NCBI RefSeq assembly: GCF_032854445.1
Contig: NC_088303.1
Coordinates: forward strand, 11,231,501 to 11,295,500
DNA length: 64,000 nucleotides
Reading direction: 5' to 3'
Origin: Liolophura sinensis
Lineage: Eukaryota > Mollusca > Polyplacophora > Chitonida > Chitonidae
The first letter of the stretch is position 1. Each line of letters begins with the position of its first letter. The position numbers were made by a program, and so were the translations under genes. The notes under the pieces are model-generated. The model was not told the DNA's origin, did no database searches, and was given only the letters and a program-made list of their open reading frames with translations. Below are positions 37,652-50,400 of this stretch, in pieces.

Positions 37652-37927
37652 TTAACTTTGCTCCACATAAATCAAATTTAACCGAGCGCTCTCGTATGCG
37701 TATAAACCATCCTTTCCAGTAGTTTCTAACACCACGTTATTGTATTTGGTACACATCAAATCTTCTGTAATGGAGGTGGGATAAGCCTTGGGAGTTTTAT
37801 ACGTTAGCCATGTGTGATCAGCATGACCAGTATCGTCAGTGAAGATGTTGCACGTGTGCGCTGAAGGAATTAAATCCGCACTGATATACACTGATAGAAG
37901 TCTGTCTCCTTTATGAATATTTTCCAT
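37652..37927 (-). CDS. Uncertain small ORF, 91 codons
   Basis: Starts at an ATG (MENIHKGDRLLSVYISADLI) and ends YESARLNLIYVEQS. A possible acceptor ('gatatcatttccag') lies just upstream on the same strand. Composition is balanced, with one Trp, two Cys and mixed charges, unlike the low-complexity frames nearby. No family was recognised and there is no second exon to confirm it. It may be a chance frame or a decayed exon. Confidence 0.2.
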   Translation of the reverse strand: MENIHKGDRLLSVYISADLIPSAHTCNIFTDDTGHADHTWLTYKTPKAYPTSITEDLMCTKYNNVVLETTGKDGLYAYESARLNLIYVEQS

Positions 37928-40900
37928 CAATGCTTGTTAATATCTGGAAATGATATCATCGATGAACACACTCAGAAAGCGGAACCAGATTAGTGTGCTC
38001 ATGTTGAGCTATATCATGTACTCTGTACTAAGTAATAAAAACCAAGCGTTTCATATATCTCTGAAATGCCGAGAAGGGAACAAACACGCTGTATTTACCG
38101 GAGAGATGTACTCATTTGTGACATTGCAGTATCAGTTTGATAACTGTGTTAATCATACGCAATACCTTGTCTTTTCATATTGACTGATTTATATAGGCCT
38201 ACATTCGTCATTGAGAGGCGTTAATATTCGGCGGTTTACTTAATTAGTCGAATATTCGATTTAACACGATGTATAACCTCGTTATACCCGTTAATTACCC
38301 ATACAACAGAATTTATTTATTTATTTGTTTATTTTTTTACATTCTCACTTTTGACAGAAAATAGACCGGAAGTTTAAGATATCGGAGGTGTTTGTCTGTA
38401 CGCAAACCAAGACTCGTGGCAGAACAAAAGCCGAACCCTGGTATCCATGTATGTAAAATAACAAGTTATTTTTAAGTTATTTTTCTGGTCTGCCTATTAA
38501 AGTATTCCTGTTCACCCCTCGAGATGTATAGGCTAGGTCACTTCACGTGTTAGTGTTAAGCTGTATGTGTAGCAAGTCAGTTGCCATATTGGTTCTAATG
38601 ATTAGTACGCAAATCTATCCTTACTCGCACACTTATGTTTCATTACCAGTTTCAAGTAATCCAATTTGTCGTTACTCGCAGGGTCAAAGATGTGTTGTTT
38701 CCAGATGTGTCACCCGAGGCCAATTGATTTCCACGATTGGCCAGACTTCACATCATGTTATCACATGCTGAACGTCATATATCAACCGTGAATAATGGCT
38801 GAAGTAAAGATACCCTTGTGGAAAGGACCTTCCTTTTATGACTGGATTGGCCTGACATAGCTAATTGTTCATTATCAGCTAATTGTTCAAAATCAATCGC
38901 TGAAATCAATGAAGAACCTGTCACCCTCCCGGGAGTATCACACAAAAATAATTCCTTGCAGAACCTATATTTATCCACATCAACCTAATTTATGAGTTGT
39001 CAAGAATTACATCTGTTTTGACTCGCTCCTATTTTGGCATAAGTACATGTGTCGGAGAGAGCTGTTCCAGCTTGCGCTCCAGTGTAATTCATTCGCCTTC
39101 GGGCTGTGGATGGATCATTTGTTAAGTGGGATCAATCACAGCCATGAAACAGGTTAACAGAGATTCTGCATGTCCTGTCCATATTGACTTACAACAGAAT
39201 TATACTTATTGTAAAACTGAGAAACTTAGACTGAAGGCTTTTAATGGAACGACCTTGAAACACCAGTTTTTGCTGTAATAATTTGTCAATTACAAGGTAT
39301 GTCGTGAACGCAAATCATGATGTTAGAATGTCATGTCGTAAACACAAGTCATGCCAATTCGCTTAGATCCTATGTTTACATGTTGTATACAGGCCTGGTT
39401 GATTTTTTCACTATACCAGGCTGTTCAGTGAACGCCACGTAACCCGGAACAGAGATAAATCTACGAAAAACGGTGCTCACGAATGGTGTCGATTTCGCTT
39501 AGATTGGAACCCGGATGGACCGTTTCAGTGACAGTACACTGGTATTAGATACAAATTACAACACCTGTAATTAGTCACCTGTTGTAGTCTGTGTGGTTTT
39601 GCTATTGTTTCATAAGTATAATGCAATGGGACTGATGTCATGTCATGTGTCTTTTCAGTGACGCTCACCTGTTACACTTTAACTGTTTAAAAATTTCACA
39701 GGCTGAAACTGAGGAGTAAGTTCAGAGCATTTTCACACAATACTCTGCCAGAGTGTGTGGTTCTTGAACCCCACAGACCTGTGCAAAAGGCAGATGACTA
39801 CATTATATGTAATACAGCTCATGGCAATAAAAAAAGTTAAGATCGAGATCGGAATTCTCGAGTCAGTTCCGTTTGTAGAGTGTGAAGAACTCATTTAAAC
39901 ATTGCTGTATCACCACATGTATATCAGGGTTACCTTGGCGGAACGTATAAGACTTTTTCCATGGTGAATGGCTTAAGTTTCCACAACCCTTCTGAAGAAC
40001 GGATTAAACATGACTTGTTCGGTTGTTACAAACAGACAGATGAATGAGCAAACAAACAGACCAACCAGCTAAGGAATGAGGATAAACTACTTGCTCCCTT
40101 GTCTGGGTGAACCAAACCCCAAAAACAAGAGGGTGAAAGCTGAAATATTGCAGTGTTCGAAGGCCTTTTGACCTCTTTCTGCTATGTTTTTGTTTTCTGT
40201 CTAGAAATGATTTCTTGTGGTAATGTTCGATCCACTGACCCTTATCTTGCTTCAGTTGTTCTATTATCTTGTTGTCCGGTGTTTTTGTTCTGTGTTCACA
40301 AAACAAATTGCCTAGAGGTTTGAAAATATAGTCACGATTCAAAGATCGTAGGGATCGTAACGAAGGCGTAGCGTGTTTGTTTTTTCTGTAGGTCTATATC
40401 AGATTTATCTCTGAATCGTGAATCAGTGATTAATAATTTGTCGTCTCAGTTGTTTTGACCAGCTTCACTTCTACATTGATCAGAGCTAGTTGGCTTTGTT
40501 CAGTGTAGATACATTACACTCAGGTGACATTAATCATTGCAATGAATCACTGATTGAGAGGGGTCATTCCTATTCAATTTGTATTCTACTAGAATCGTCA
40601 GTATTTGTCGACCTGTTGTCCACAAGAGATTGTACTCTACAACGCGATTCCATGTCACTAGGTAAAGACTATAAAAGCCAATTCACACGGGATATGCATT
40701 GTGCCGAAATGGTTATGTGAATTAGCCGAGAAAACATTAAAGATTTATAAGGCCAGTGCTTACTATAATGTAAAGAGCAACAGCTAAAAGCCTTTTACTG
40801 AATTTCTAATTAATTATGAATGTCCCTCCGGAAGGAATATGTCAAAAGTAATCGTGGACTATAGGTGGAGAGAGGGTCCAGTAAATAAACAAAACTGCTG

Positions 40901-41448
40901 TCCGCACCACGTCGGTTTGAATACTGTTTTGGAGAGGCTCTTCTCTTGGGATGTATGAGAGCTAGAGCGCATTTGTTTCTTTGTTGAACCATTGTCGAGA
41001 ACCACTAGGATTTTTGCAATCCCCCTGATTTCCATCCTTTGCCGCAGTGTCGGTTTGCACTGTGTTACCCTGGTTACCTGGCATTGAGCCACATTTGTTT
41101 GACTCTCGATGAGTTTTAGCTGTGACGTGCGCACAGCTCAATGAGCCAGATTTGGTTGCTACTATGTGGTTGGTTGGGTTTGAATATACCAGCAATCATT
41201 TAAACTGAAGAACCAAAATGGGATGAATGTCGTGTTCTCAGATATCTTGTGAAAAAGTTTCCAGTTTGACAGGAGGTATAATCCGTGACATCATGTTAGT
41301 GGGCTAGTGATAGATGTGCTGATAATGTCAATACCTTCTGTACTTGGGCCTCCTATATAGCGCCTTCCTTTGAGGATAATGATATAGTCTTGGTTCTGTC
41401 CTGATGCTAGCACCCTTTGCCGTTTACAAAGGTTTGCTATAGGTAGAG
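37928..41448. other. No gene seen
   Basis: AT-rich intergenic DNA with scattered short frames and no splice-bounded coding segment. Confidence 0.4.
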
Positions 41449-41503
41449 CTGTAATAAGAAATACGAAGCCAGTCAGCCAATTATCGAGCACACAAGTGGA
41501 AGT
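41449..41503 (-). repeat. 55-bp direct repeat, copy A
   Basis: 'ctgtaataagaaatacgaag' onward matches 41755-41809 with one difference. On the minus strand an AATAAA lies just before it (about 41512-41518). Confidence 0.9.
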
Positions 41504-41754
41504 CTTCTTTTATTAAAGAGACAAATATTAATATAAACTGGTGCATACATGTATATCCGTATTATGTAATACATTGTTTAGTATTATATAACATTTGCAC
41601 CGCTTATTTACAAGTATATAAATGTCTTTAATATTTAACAATAATATTCGACAAACCGTAAATTATATAATATTCGATAATCATACTTATGAATCAGTAC
41701 GCACATGTAATACAATTTATCTATAGGTCTTACGCTGGGACACCTGTTACTTAC

Positions 41755-41809
41755 CTGTAATAAGAAATACGAAGCCAGTCAGTCAATTATCGAGCACACA
41801 AGTGGAAGT
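41755..41809 (-). repeat. 55-bp direct repeat, copy B
   Basis: Same sequence as copy A, offset by 306 bp. On the minus strand it is preceded by 'tataaag' (41834-41840) and ends in 'attacag' followed directly by 'gtaagt', a perfect splice-donor string. The pair may be a remnant of an LTR-like element, but this is not shown. Confidence 0.9.
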
Positions 41810-42610
41810 GAAGTCCTACCACTCTGTGCCCGACTTTATAGCTGACCGATGTGGCAACGCATTCACAGAACAGGCAAGAACAAGTGTCTCCACGGACGAC
41901 CGTAACCTTGTACAAGCGCCCTAGAGAGCGGCCCTTTCTATACATGTACGCTCACGCTATACGCTCACGCTAATCGGGTTAATCCTCTACCCCGAGTCAT
42001 TCATAATGACTCGGTAGCAGATGGGTATCCCGACCACAGGAGCGCGTACATACAATCTTTAAACATGTAGGTAAACATGTAGGTAAACATGTAGGTAAAT
42101 ATACGATATATTCTATATAAGTAAATAGGTGTAGCATATTGATTTACATATACACCAAATGATACATTTTATTATTAATTTAATACAGTGGTATGCCCTG
42201 TGACGTAAGTAAGTAATACATGGAGTAATATGTGAATATAATATAACTTAAATAACATACAGGGAAATGGTGTGTGCATGCTGTGACGTGCATGTACACA
42301 CCTTATCTTATACAATTCTATCGGTCTGAGTAAGGGCTAATACATATACAATACTGTCAATATAATATAACAAATAAATAATGTGATTATAAATGTAATG
42401 AATCATATAAACAACATGGTCAATATATAAATAATCGTAATTACGTAACCTATAACAATAAGTAATCATCACATTAGCACACACAGAAGGTACCCCGCTG
42501 TTCTTATCAGTATATTTACGTTTTATTTTGGTAACCACATTTTTGAAATGGCGCAAATCATTCCATGGATTTGGCCACATGTGGCTGCAGGATGTACTGT
42601 CTTTTTCTCT
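41810..42610. other. No gene; 12-bp tandem repeat near 42060
   Basis: Four copies of 'aaacatgtaggt' at about 42060-42102, and a palindrome 'ccgagtcattcataatgactcgg' in part at about 41992-42014 (arms ccgagtcatt/aatgactcgg). The sequence at 41810-42000 is GC-richer than its surroundings. Confidence 0.5.
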
Positions 42611-42752
42611 GAGAGGTCTGCGAGCAACTTGCGGATGGTCGTGGGTATCCCCCGGGCTCTGCCCGGTTTCCTCCCACCATAATGTTGGCTTATATTTCGT
42701 ATAAATGGAATATTCTTGAGTACTGCGTAAAGCATCAATCAAATAAAAAAAT
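42611..42752 (+). mobile_element. SINE family 1, 3' half
   Basis: 'cttgcggatggtcgtgggta', 'cccccgggctctgcccggtt' and 'gtaaagcatcaatcaaata' match the family body and tail. Confidence 0.8.
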
Positions 42753-44629
42753 TTTCTCTGAGATGAAAAGATCGTGAAAAATTAGTTCACTGTTTGGTTC
42801 GTGAACATCATTTGCCCTCTCCAAACATTCACCAGAACTCTATTTCACACACAAATATCTAGTCATCTCTTATTTTGATTCTAATACTGATTTACAAAAT
42901 CGTCCAAAGCTGGTAGAGTAATTTTCAAATTATTAATATGACTGAACCATTTCTGATGTAAGATCCACGGGGGAATATTTTAGAAAACATTTCCTGAACA
43001 CGCTGACATGTTTTTGGTATTATAAGTAAATATACGTGTTAATTTATAATGCATCTTTGTCATTCATTTATCTGAAAATAGGAGATTAGGCCATGATCAT
43101 GAAAGTTGCTTACCTTTCAGTCATTAGGACACATATGATGCGGGTTCATACCCGGCCTTGGGTGGGAATGTATGAATTTCCCTATCCTCACCGCAGGTGG
43201 GGTATTGTTGATAACTTGGATCAAGATAATTGACAAAAAGCGGTCGATAAGTCGCCGTTTGCGTTCGTTGAAGACCTTTCATCTTGCACAAATATGGTGT
43301 GTGTATCTGCACATCATATGTGGGGAAGTTCGTCAGTAACTTTCCAAAGATTGGTGGTTTTCCCAGGATATTCCGGTTTCTTTCAAGCACGCACAAAATT
43401 GACACCCATCGTATAAGTGAACAATTCTTGGGTATGGCGTTAATTAAGTAACAATCAAAGATATCAAATATTCATATAATCTAAAAATAATCGCCTCGTA
43501 TAAAATGAGTTGATAAATGTGATATTTAAGTGGCTATTCAAGTCAAGTGATCTATTTCCAATTTTGACAGTATATTTATTCCGTAACAAGAGAACTGCGT
43601 CCTTACCTTAAATCCTATAGTTTGAAACATGATGTTTCATTACAACAATAGTGCTCAATGTCTGTGTCTTATCAGCAAATCAGAGACAACTTACTTTGAA
43701 AGTGACAAAGTTTCGGAATTGTAAGAACTTTTCTGAATATCTTGCACAGTACATAATCGAGAGAATTCCACTCATTTCATGGCATTTTATGGGGAAAGAA
43801 GGTATCAGATATGCGTAGTTTATGTTATGGGTAGAGTATAATTCTTTCTACAGATGTTCGGATTTAACCTAGGCGGGAAAATAATTGAAAAGGCCAACAC
43901 CTAGATTCACGCTGGCTAATTCATTAAAGCGTCACTCTCGTGCGAGGCGACCTGCTCCTGGCCAGTGAGGTCGTGTGCGTGTTTAAGGGAACAGGTCAGA
44001 TTTAAGGAAATGTCAGCTATTTCCTTACAGTCTCTATATGGCAATAATTTTCTTGCGATATTTTTGAAGAATCTGTAAAGCTCACAACACAGACAGACAA
44101 ACGAAATCTTCACCTTACGTGGTGTCGCTATATTGTGAATCTATAATTAGGTATGGGGTCTGTCTGCCAGTAAGAAGGCAAATCTCTGGCTATAATTTTC
44201 GTGACTGATATGGTTGTGGCAGAAGAGCTAGGTCAACACGTAAGTCTGTTGAAGATTGTAAAATATTACCTCCGTACAGCCATTGTAACGTTGTAACAAC
44301 CTTGCTAGTTTATGTGTTAAATGTGAACATGGCTACGCATGTGTCTTTACATTCATGCCGTGTTGAGTGAAACATCAAACGGTCACAAAAAATAAGGATG
44401 AAAATATAAAATTAGGAATGGAATCAATAGGACATTACAAGTCTTTTCCATTGTTTAAGAGTTTTTATTTACTTCTCAGTAAAATATTTTATGATCCAAG
44501 TAAATAAATAAATAAAATAAGAAATAACTTACTATACACACAAGGAATCCATCTCTTGCAAAATATCCGACTATTCAGAACTCCAACCTACGGCCACAGA
44601 AATAACAATTTTACTCTGTGGAAAAATAT
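42753..44629. other. No gene; decayed SINE-like end near 43400
   Basis: 'cccatcgtataagtgaacaa' and 'ttcttgggtatggcgttaat' at about 43406-43446 are a diverged family 1 3' end. The rest is AT-rich without credible genes. Confidence 0.4.
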
Positions 44630-44660
<31 letters not shown>

Positions 44661-44716
44661 CAAAACCCAAGAACATTTCCTTTATATCGTGGGAGGCATT
44701 ATAGTGGTAGGAAAGC
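44630..44716 (-). mobile_element. SINE family 1, short decayed 3' fragment
   Basis: A long TTTA tail followed by 'acccaagaacatttccttta' and 'gggaggcattatagtggtag'. Confidence 0.6.
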
Positions 44717-45573
44717 TCGCTATTGATCCCTTAGTACATATATGTTTCAGTCCTAGCATGGCTTTCAACCTGATGACAGGTCAGCTTGAAGTCAGCAAGC
44801 CGACCAGTTCATAACAAGGCATTTCACACAGTTTTGCTTCTGACATTCATTAGACTGATGTGCCACCCAGTTGACATAACGCTGACTAAATGCGTGCTTT
44901 CTTTAATGCACTCCAGAAATGTCAATTATTATCTACTTTCTATGTAACAATGCAGTGGGGATTACGTCACGGATATGGCCACATTCATTAAACTAATCTA
45001 CGCTATGTCTAGTGGTTCGCTCTTCTTTGATGTCGTCGTTAGGCCAAATTATGTTTCCAGCGTTATTACGAGTGAGAAAATTCTCATTGGCTTTTATAAA
45101 GGCTTCTGTGTGTATCATACCTCTCCCTCAGTCCTGCCGCTCGTGGCATCGCATTATTCAAACCATCGCAGTTGTTCCCTAACACCAGGCCCAGCCCTCA
45201 TTAACAGACGCTTTGACTGCGTGCATGTGCATAACCTTCAACAGGAAAACGCTGACCTGTGTGTGCATTGTTGATTGGTAGCGCTAAGAAGTATTTAATC
45301 TGAACTTAACGCTTGCTTAAAATTTTATTTATACTAAGTTAAGCAAGACTGACGAAATATGTATGTTCAGATTTGTTTACTTTTACGTTTCCTTATTTAA
45401 TAATACACAATAAACAAAGGTGATTTCAAAACCATTTAGGATCAGTTTTCTCCTGTATATACAACCTGATAATAACTTGAAAAGAGATCAAGTTGGGGTT
45501 TTTTTATCAAATTTATACACGATAATGATGTGAGCTGTGTCAGCGAAGACTACAAGGGTTCATTGCTGAGGTC

Positions 45574-45691
45574 GGTTTCATAAAGTGTGCTTTGTGTTAA
45601 GTAGCCCTTAGCTAAGTTCACAGTATATCTCTATGACATACATTGCTATGGTAGTTAAGTGCTTACTTAGCTAAGTGCAATTCGTGAAACC
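45574..45691. mobile_element. Foldback element related to family B
   Basis: Ends 'ggtttcataaagtgtgct' and, reversed, 'ggtttcacgaattgcac' are imperfect inverted repeats that resemble the ends of 35347-35474. An isolated similar end ('cgctttgtggaatcgacccc') lies near 45871-45890. Confidence 0.45.
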
Positions 45692-48600
45692 AGGAACCGA
45701 TTCTACACAGCCACTCTGATTTAAATCAAAATTTATAAATTCTTTACGATGCTTAGTTTTTTGTACCGTAAGTTAAAATTTGGACACATGTGTCTTAAGA
45801 TAACATTAATATCAATTTCTAAAGGCCAACAATAAGTTTTACTTCACATTTTGGCTTAAGGTTCAGAAATCGCTTTGTGGAATCGACCCCATTCCTCTGC
45901 TGCATTAGGATTCGCCATGTAGAGTAAATTACACAGCTTACGCTATAAAGTTCGCTGACAATATACTATGACTGTGAACCCCTCCAAATATGAAGCTTGC
46001 CTGATGTACATCATAGTTTACCTCTCTTGTGACGCTGTGGGGGAGTGGGGGGTGTGCATCTACCTGATATTACCTGCAATTCACTTACTCATTGTCATGC
46101 TTTTGTAACTGCACTTTTGACCTCTTAGCCTCGAGAAGTGTCCATTTACTAGCGACTCTGGTGACGCTCAGGTGAAAATTGACAAACTGATGTTCCATAT
46201 TGCATATATATCTTCAGAAGGAGTCTGTTTTCTGCCGATTAAGTGTATTTTCCATCTTCCGCTCTGCTTATGCAACCTTCGTGAACTCAAAGCCTCTGTG
46301 TCATTCGCGTTTTTCGGCCATCTCCGTCATCTATGCCTCTAAAAGATTGACGGACATGTTTCACTAAACAGTTAACTATGACATCACCAGAAATGACCAT
46401 TCAAGGTGTGGACACATGTACAAGCCGGTGTCATATTGTCTCAATCGCCCAAATGATGTGATCCGGCGGTTGTTATGAGTGCGATGCACTGAAAACAGAC
46501 ATATTTGTATCCAGTCTTAGACTCGTCATTACGTCATTTTCCGGAACGAAAATGACTCTGAACGAAACCATTCGTGAGATCTCACGAGATCCTGTTGATG
46601 CATATAAATGTATAATGCGAGGGTAATCTTAGTCTTTATTCACTGCACTGGGGTTGCACTGCAGAAGCTATAGTGCATTCCGGTGTTTATCTTGGCGGTG
46701 TCATCGACCAAGAGAGAAGCGTACGGTTGAAGTTTTGGGACAACAGATCTCCAAACTAGGAGTAAATGTGATAGCAGCACTTTAGTGCTGTAAATGTCAA
46801 AAGTATAATTGTTGTTGTACGTGGGCCAAATTGCCATTCGGAAGTCAGTCATCATATTGCCGGTAAATACCTTGACAGTCTACCATTGTTAAGGTAAGTG
46901 GACGCTGAAGAACAGCGGTATTGCATAGTTATTTACTCGAACGTGCACAAGGAGGACTATACATTATATCAGTATGTACTAAGTGCTGAAGCATTCCACA
47001 AAGAAAACTTGAAATATGCACAGAACAGTCTACCGATATACCTGTTCTGACACTATAGTGGGCACCGAGAAGGGATAAGGTTGAGGAAGAATTGTATAAA
47101 AAATCTCTATCAGTTACTCGTTGTCGTGCTATATAACTGTCCTTTTGGCCTGTCATCTGGCTATGTGTCAATTTTCCAGCTTCTTTGTTTTCTTCCTAGG
47201 CGAGCATTAACACTTGCGTTGACAATTAATGTTCGATTTTGTGTATATGTATAGCGTTTCAAAGCCGACCGACGTCATTTGCAACTGCATCAACTGACAT
47301 TATCAATTATTAGGCGTATATAGCATACTCCATAATGGCTTAAATTTAATTTTTTGATACCTGCTGGAACGCTTATTTTTGACTGTTTGGGAATGGTAAA
47401 ACCTTATTTAACCCAAAATTTACTGGGTAGAATTTTAAAGAAAAATGACATTTTAGTAACATGTTCAAGGATAGATAGAATGTAGTATCGTAATAGTGTG
47501 AAAGCATAACTTGTCTGTGTATACCAGCGGGCTGTACTTTACGGAGTATATATATATGATCAAAGTTTAACAGTTATACTCTATACTGTCATCGCTCTCG
47601 TCATGTATCTTAGCTTTTATGTTATAGTTTCGTTTGCGATGCTGTATTGATACAGTTCCGCAAACAAAATGAAAAATATTATATTCTAACATTGGTTTCG
47701 AACTGTAAGATTGTTATAAATATGTATTTAATATCCCTGTGTGAAACCGTGGGACAGTGATGATTTCTAAACAGCACTGGTAGGCTGTGCACAAAAAACG
47801 AGTTATAAACGCAAGTGTACAAAAACATCAAAAAAGAGACCAAACACAATACTGATTAGATCTGACGGTCAAACATATGGAATATTGCATGTTCAGTTAA
47901 ATCTGCATAAAGTCTGTGATTTCGATTCAAGTAAACAGATAACGAAACAGTCATAATCTGCGCCTAACGCATTTCCCATGACAACGTACAGTGAAGAGAC
48001 ACGTCGCCCTGGAAAATGCGCCTGAGGTAGGGTTGTCACACCCATGTAGAACGGGCCTCAGGTTTCCATCTTTAAAAACTTTTAAAGAGATATCCCTTAG
48101 AAGTAATGTGTTTTTTTTTAAATCGAAGCTTGATAATGCATTGTAAGTCAATGATTTGTATGGACAAGGCGATGATTTGTATTGACAAGCCGATGATTTG
48201 TATGGCCTGATGATGCGTATTGCCCTGCCTGGTTATTAATCAGGTGTCTAGCTTATCCTTTGTACTTGCTGTGATATCCTGTGCTTCACTGCTACTTGGT
48301 AACCTTTGATCTACTTGCTCTTGACAACCACGCATTGCTTATTTATATGTAACTACGTATAATGTGTCTCTGGCGACAGTTGTCAAGCTGGGCATTGTCA
48401 TCCAAAAGTAACTGATCAGACCCTAATGGCTTGGTGAGCTTACCAATGTCAAGCACATCTGGACCATCAAAATAAAAAATACACTGCGGTGACCCAACTC
48501 TGACAAGAGAGACGATTCGATTTTGTCACTGGTCAAGTTTGATTCTAAGCATTAAATTTCCGATGTCATCATTGTAATACTTGATCACATCTGCTTCCTT

Positions 48601-49632
48601 AGTCGTATGATGATAGCCCATCCCTTTGACACAACATGTGGCAAAGTATCACTAAAAAATCCTTAGCAGTACACAGAAGACTATCATGTTTATCAACTTT
48701 GAATTTTTCAATTTCGTGTTAACTGAGTCAAACTTGGTTTAGAAGTTGTTCTTTAAAGCCAGTTTAAATCTTTTTCGTATTGATGAACTTTCAATTTTCG
48801 GCTCAATATACTCTCAATACACTGAAACGAGGTGAAGGAGATAACATAGGATCTGAAAACTATTCTTGGTTACCCTCCTCGTCGTCCGAGGCTGGATTCG
48901 ACCTTGTAAGCTGTAGACAACCTCAATCGAAATGTCATCGATTTTTGCGTAAAAACATTTATGTGTGAGCGGAAAACACATCAGCAGCCGACGCCGGTGA
49001 AGTAGGCCTACAGAGATAGGGCTGTGCTGATCAATACTGCACAGGGTGACAGCTCTCACACATCAGGCTGTTATACAATAATGAATTTAAAAGATTTATT
49101 GAACTGAATGGAAACACAGGCCATAACTGTCATGTTACAAAATCTTCATCTCGGCAGTATGTAAATGAGACTATACGCTTCGCGTTTTATAGCAGATTAA
49201 CGGAAAATATCCGCGTATCTTTCTCTGTAAACAAGAAGATAGAATCTATTCTTATCTATCCATTGATTCTTTTCTCCGGTGACTGTTCTGAGTTTTTCAC
49301 TGATTCTCTCTTCCTGGCAAATGTCTCGTCTCACAATTGTCGTAGCCACTGGAATGCCATTTGTATGGAAGGCCGTCACTATAATTATCCCGAATATTCT
49401 GTAATGCTTTTTTTTAACGAGGATTCCCCACAGCCCAATGGCCACTTGGGGATCTCCTCGACAACATATAACATATGTACAGGACAAAACAAGGAATCGG
49501 TTACAAACATAAATAAACGAAATGATACAGACAGATAATAGCAAATGCATAAATAATAGAAATTTACAATTTAATACTATGCCAGTCACAATAATGCATA
49601 TCGTAGAATCCTTTCATTGTTACTAAAAGGGG

Positions 49633-49665
49633 CTTTAGTATGTGCAATTTGTGCACATACTAAAG
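49633..49665. other. Perfect 14-bp inverted repeat with 5-nt loop
   Basis: Arms 'ctttagtatgtgca' (49633-49646) and 'tgcacatactaaag' (49652-49665) around 'atttg'. It is too short for a typical pre-miRNA. It could be a foldback remnant. Confidence 0.9.
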
Positions 49666-50400
49666 ACTACTAAAGGTTTTATTTTCTGACATCAAAGTCA
49701 ATGTGTACTGTTTCAGACAGGAATATTGAATAGAATAATAAAGCGGGCACGAACACATTTTATTGTTTACGCGGTGTCCTGTTCACAAATGCAGTGTTCG
49801 TGTAACAAGACACGATGTGTGGTTCTGACATGGCAGTTCTGAGAATTAGCACAGCGATTGTACAAAATGAATCGCAAAGTAAGCTCCTGTTTATGTCTTC
49901 TCGGTACATCAAAGTCCATCAAGCGCATGCACCCCACCTGTTGATTTTCTATAACATCCAGTGTCACATCTGAGAGATCCCGAGACTATAATAAATGGCC
50001 AAACTTTATTTCTACAACGACTTGGGCATAATCATTTACGTGATTCCAATTTCAAAATTTTGCCAAAGCTGTGTGGAACCAAGTCAAAATTTTTGTGTAC
50101 TGTACAGTTTTAACCACTGCCCGTCTATGTAATAAAAGAGATATAGTTTATGAACCGTTAAAGAAGTAAACGCTTCCTCGAAGCCTGAATCGGAGGCTTG
50201 TGGAATAGATATGGCACGGCGTCCATTTTTTGTTCTTCCAGTCAATGCTGCTGTTTGCAGTCCAAACCAAAGTTTGTTTTCTGTACATTCTCTTTAATAT
50301 TGATTTCTAATTCTGATTTATAACCACATCCTCTAAAGTTACGAGGATAATGCATTAACATATAAAAACGCATGAACTACTATATGTATGAGCATAATAT

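Larger units (their letters stand above)
44717..50400. other. No gene seen; one foldback element and one hairpin listed separately
   Basis: AT-rich intergenic DNA. The largest frames (44975-45271 plus, 99 codons; 49197-49589 minus, 130 codons beginning with GTG) have no conserved feature and no splice support. Confidence 0.4.

Noticed and set aside
49197-49589. 130-codon minus-strand frame with hydrophobic start
   Set aside because: Begins with GTG, not ATG; the hydrophobic stretch is what AT-rich sequence yields by chance; no splice context.
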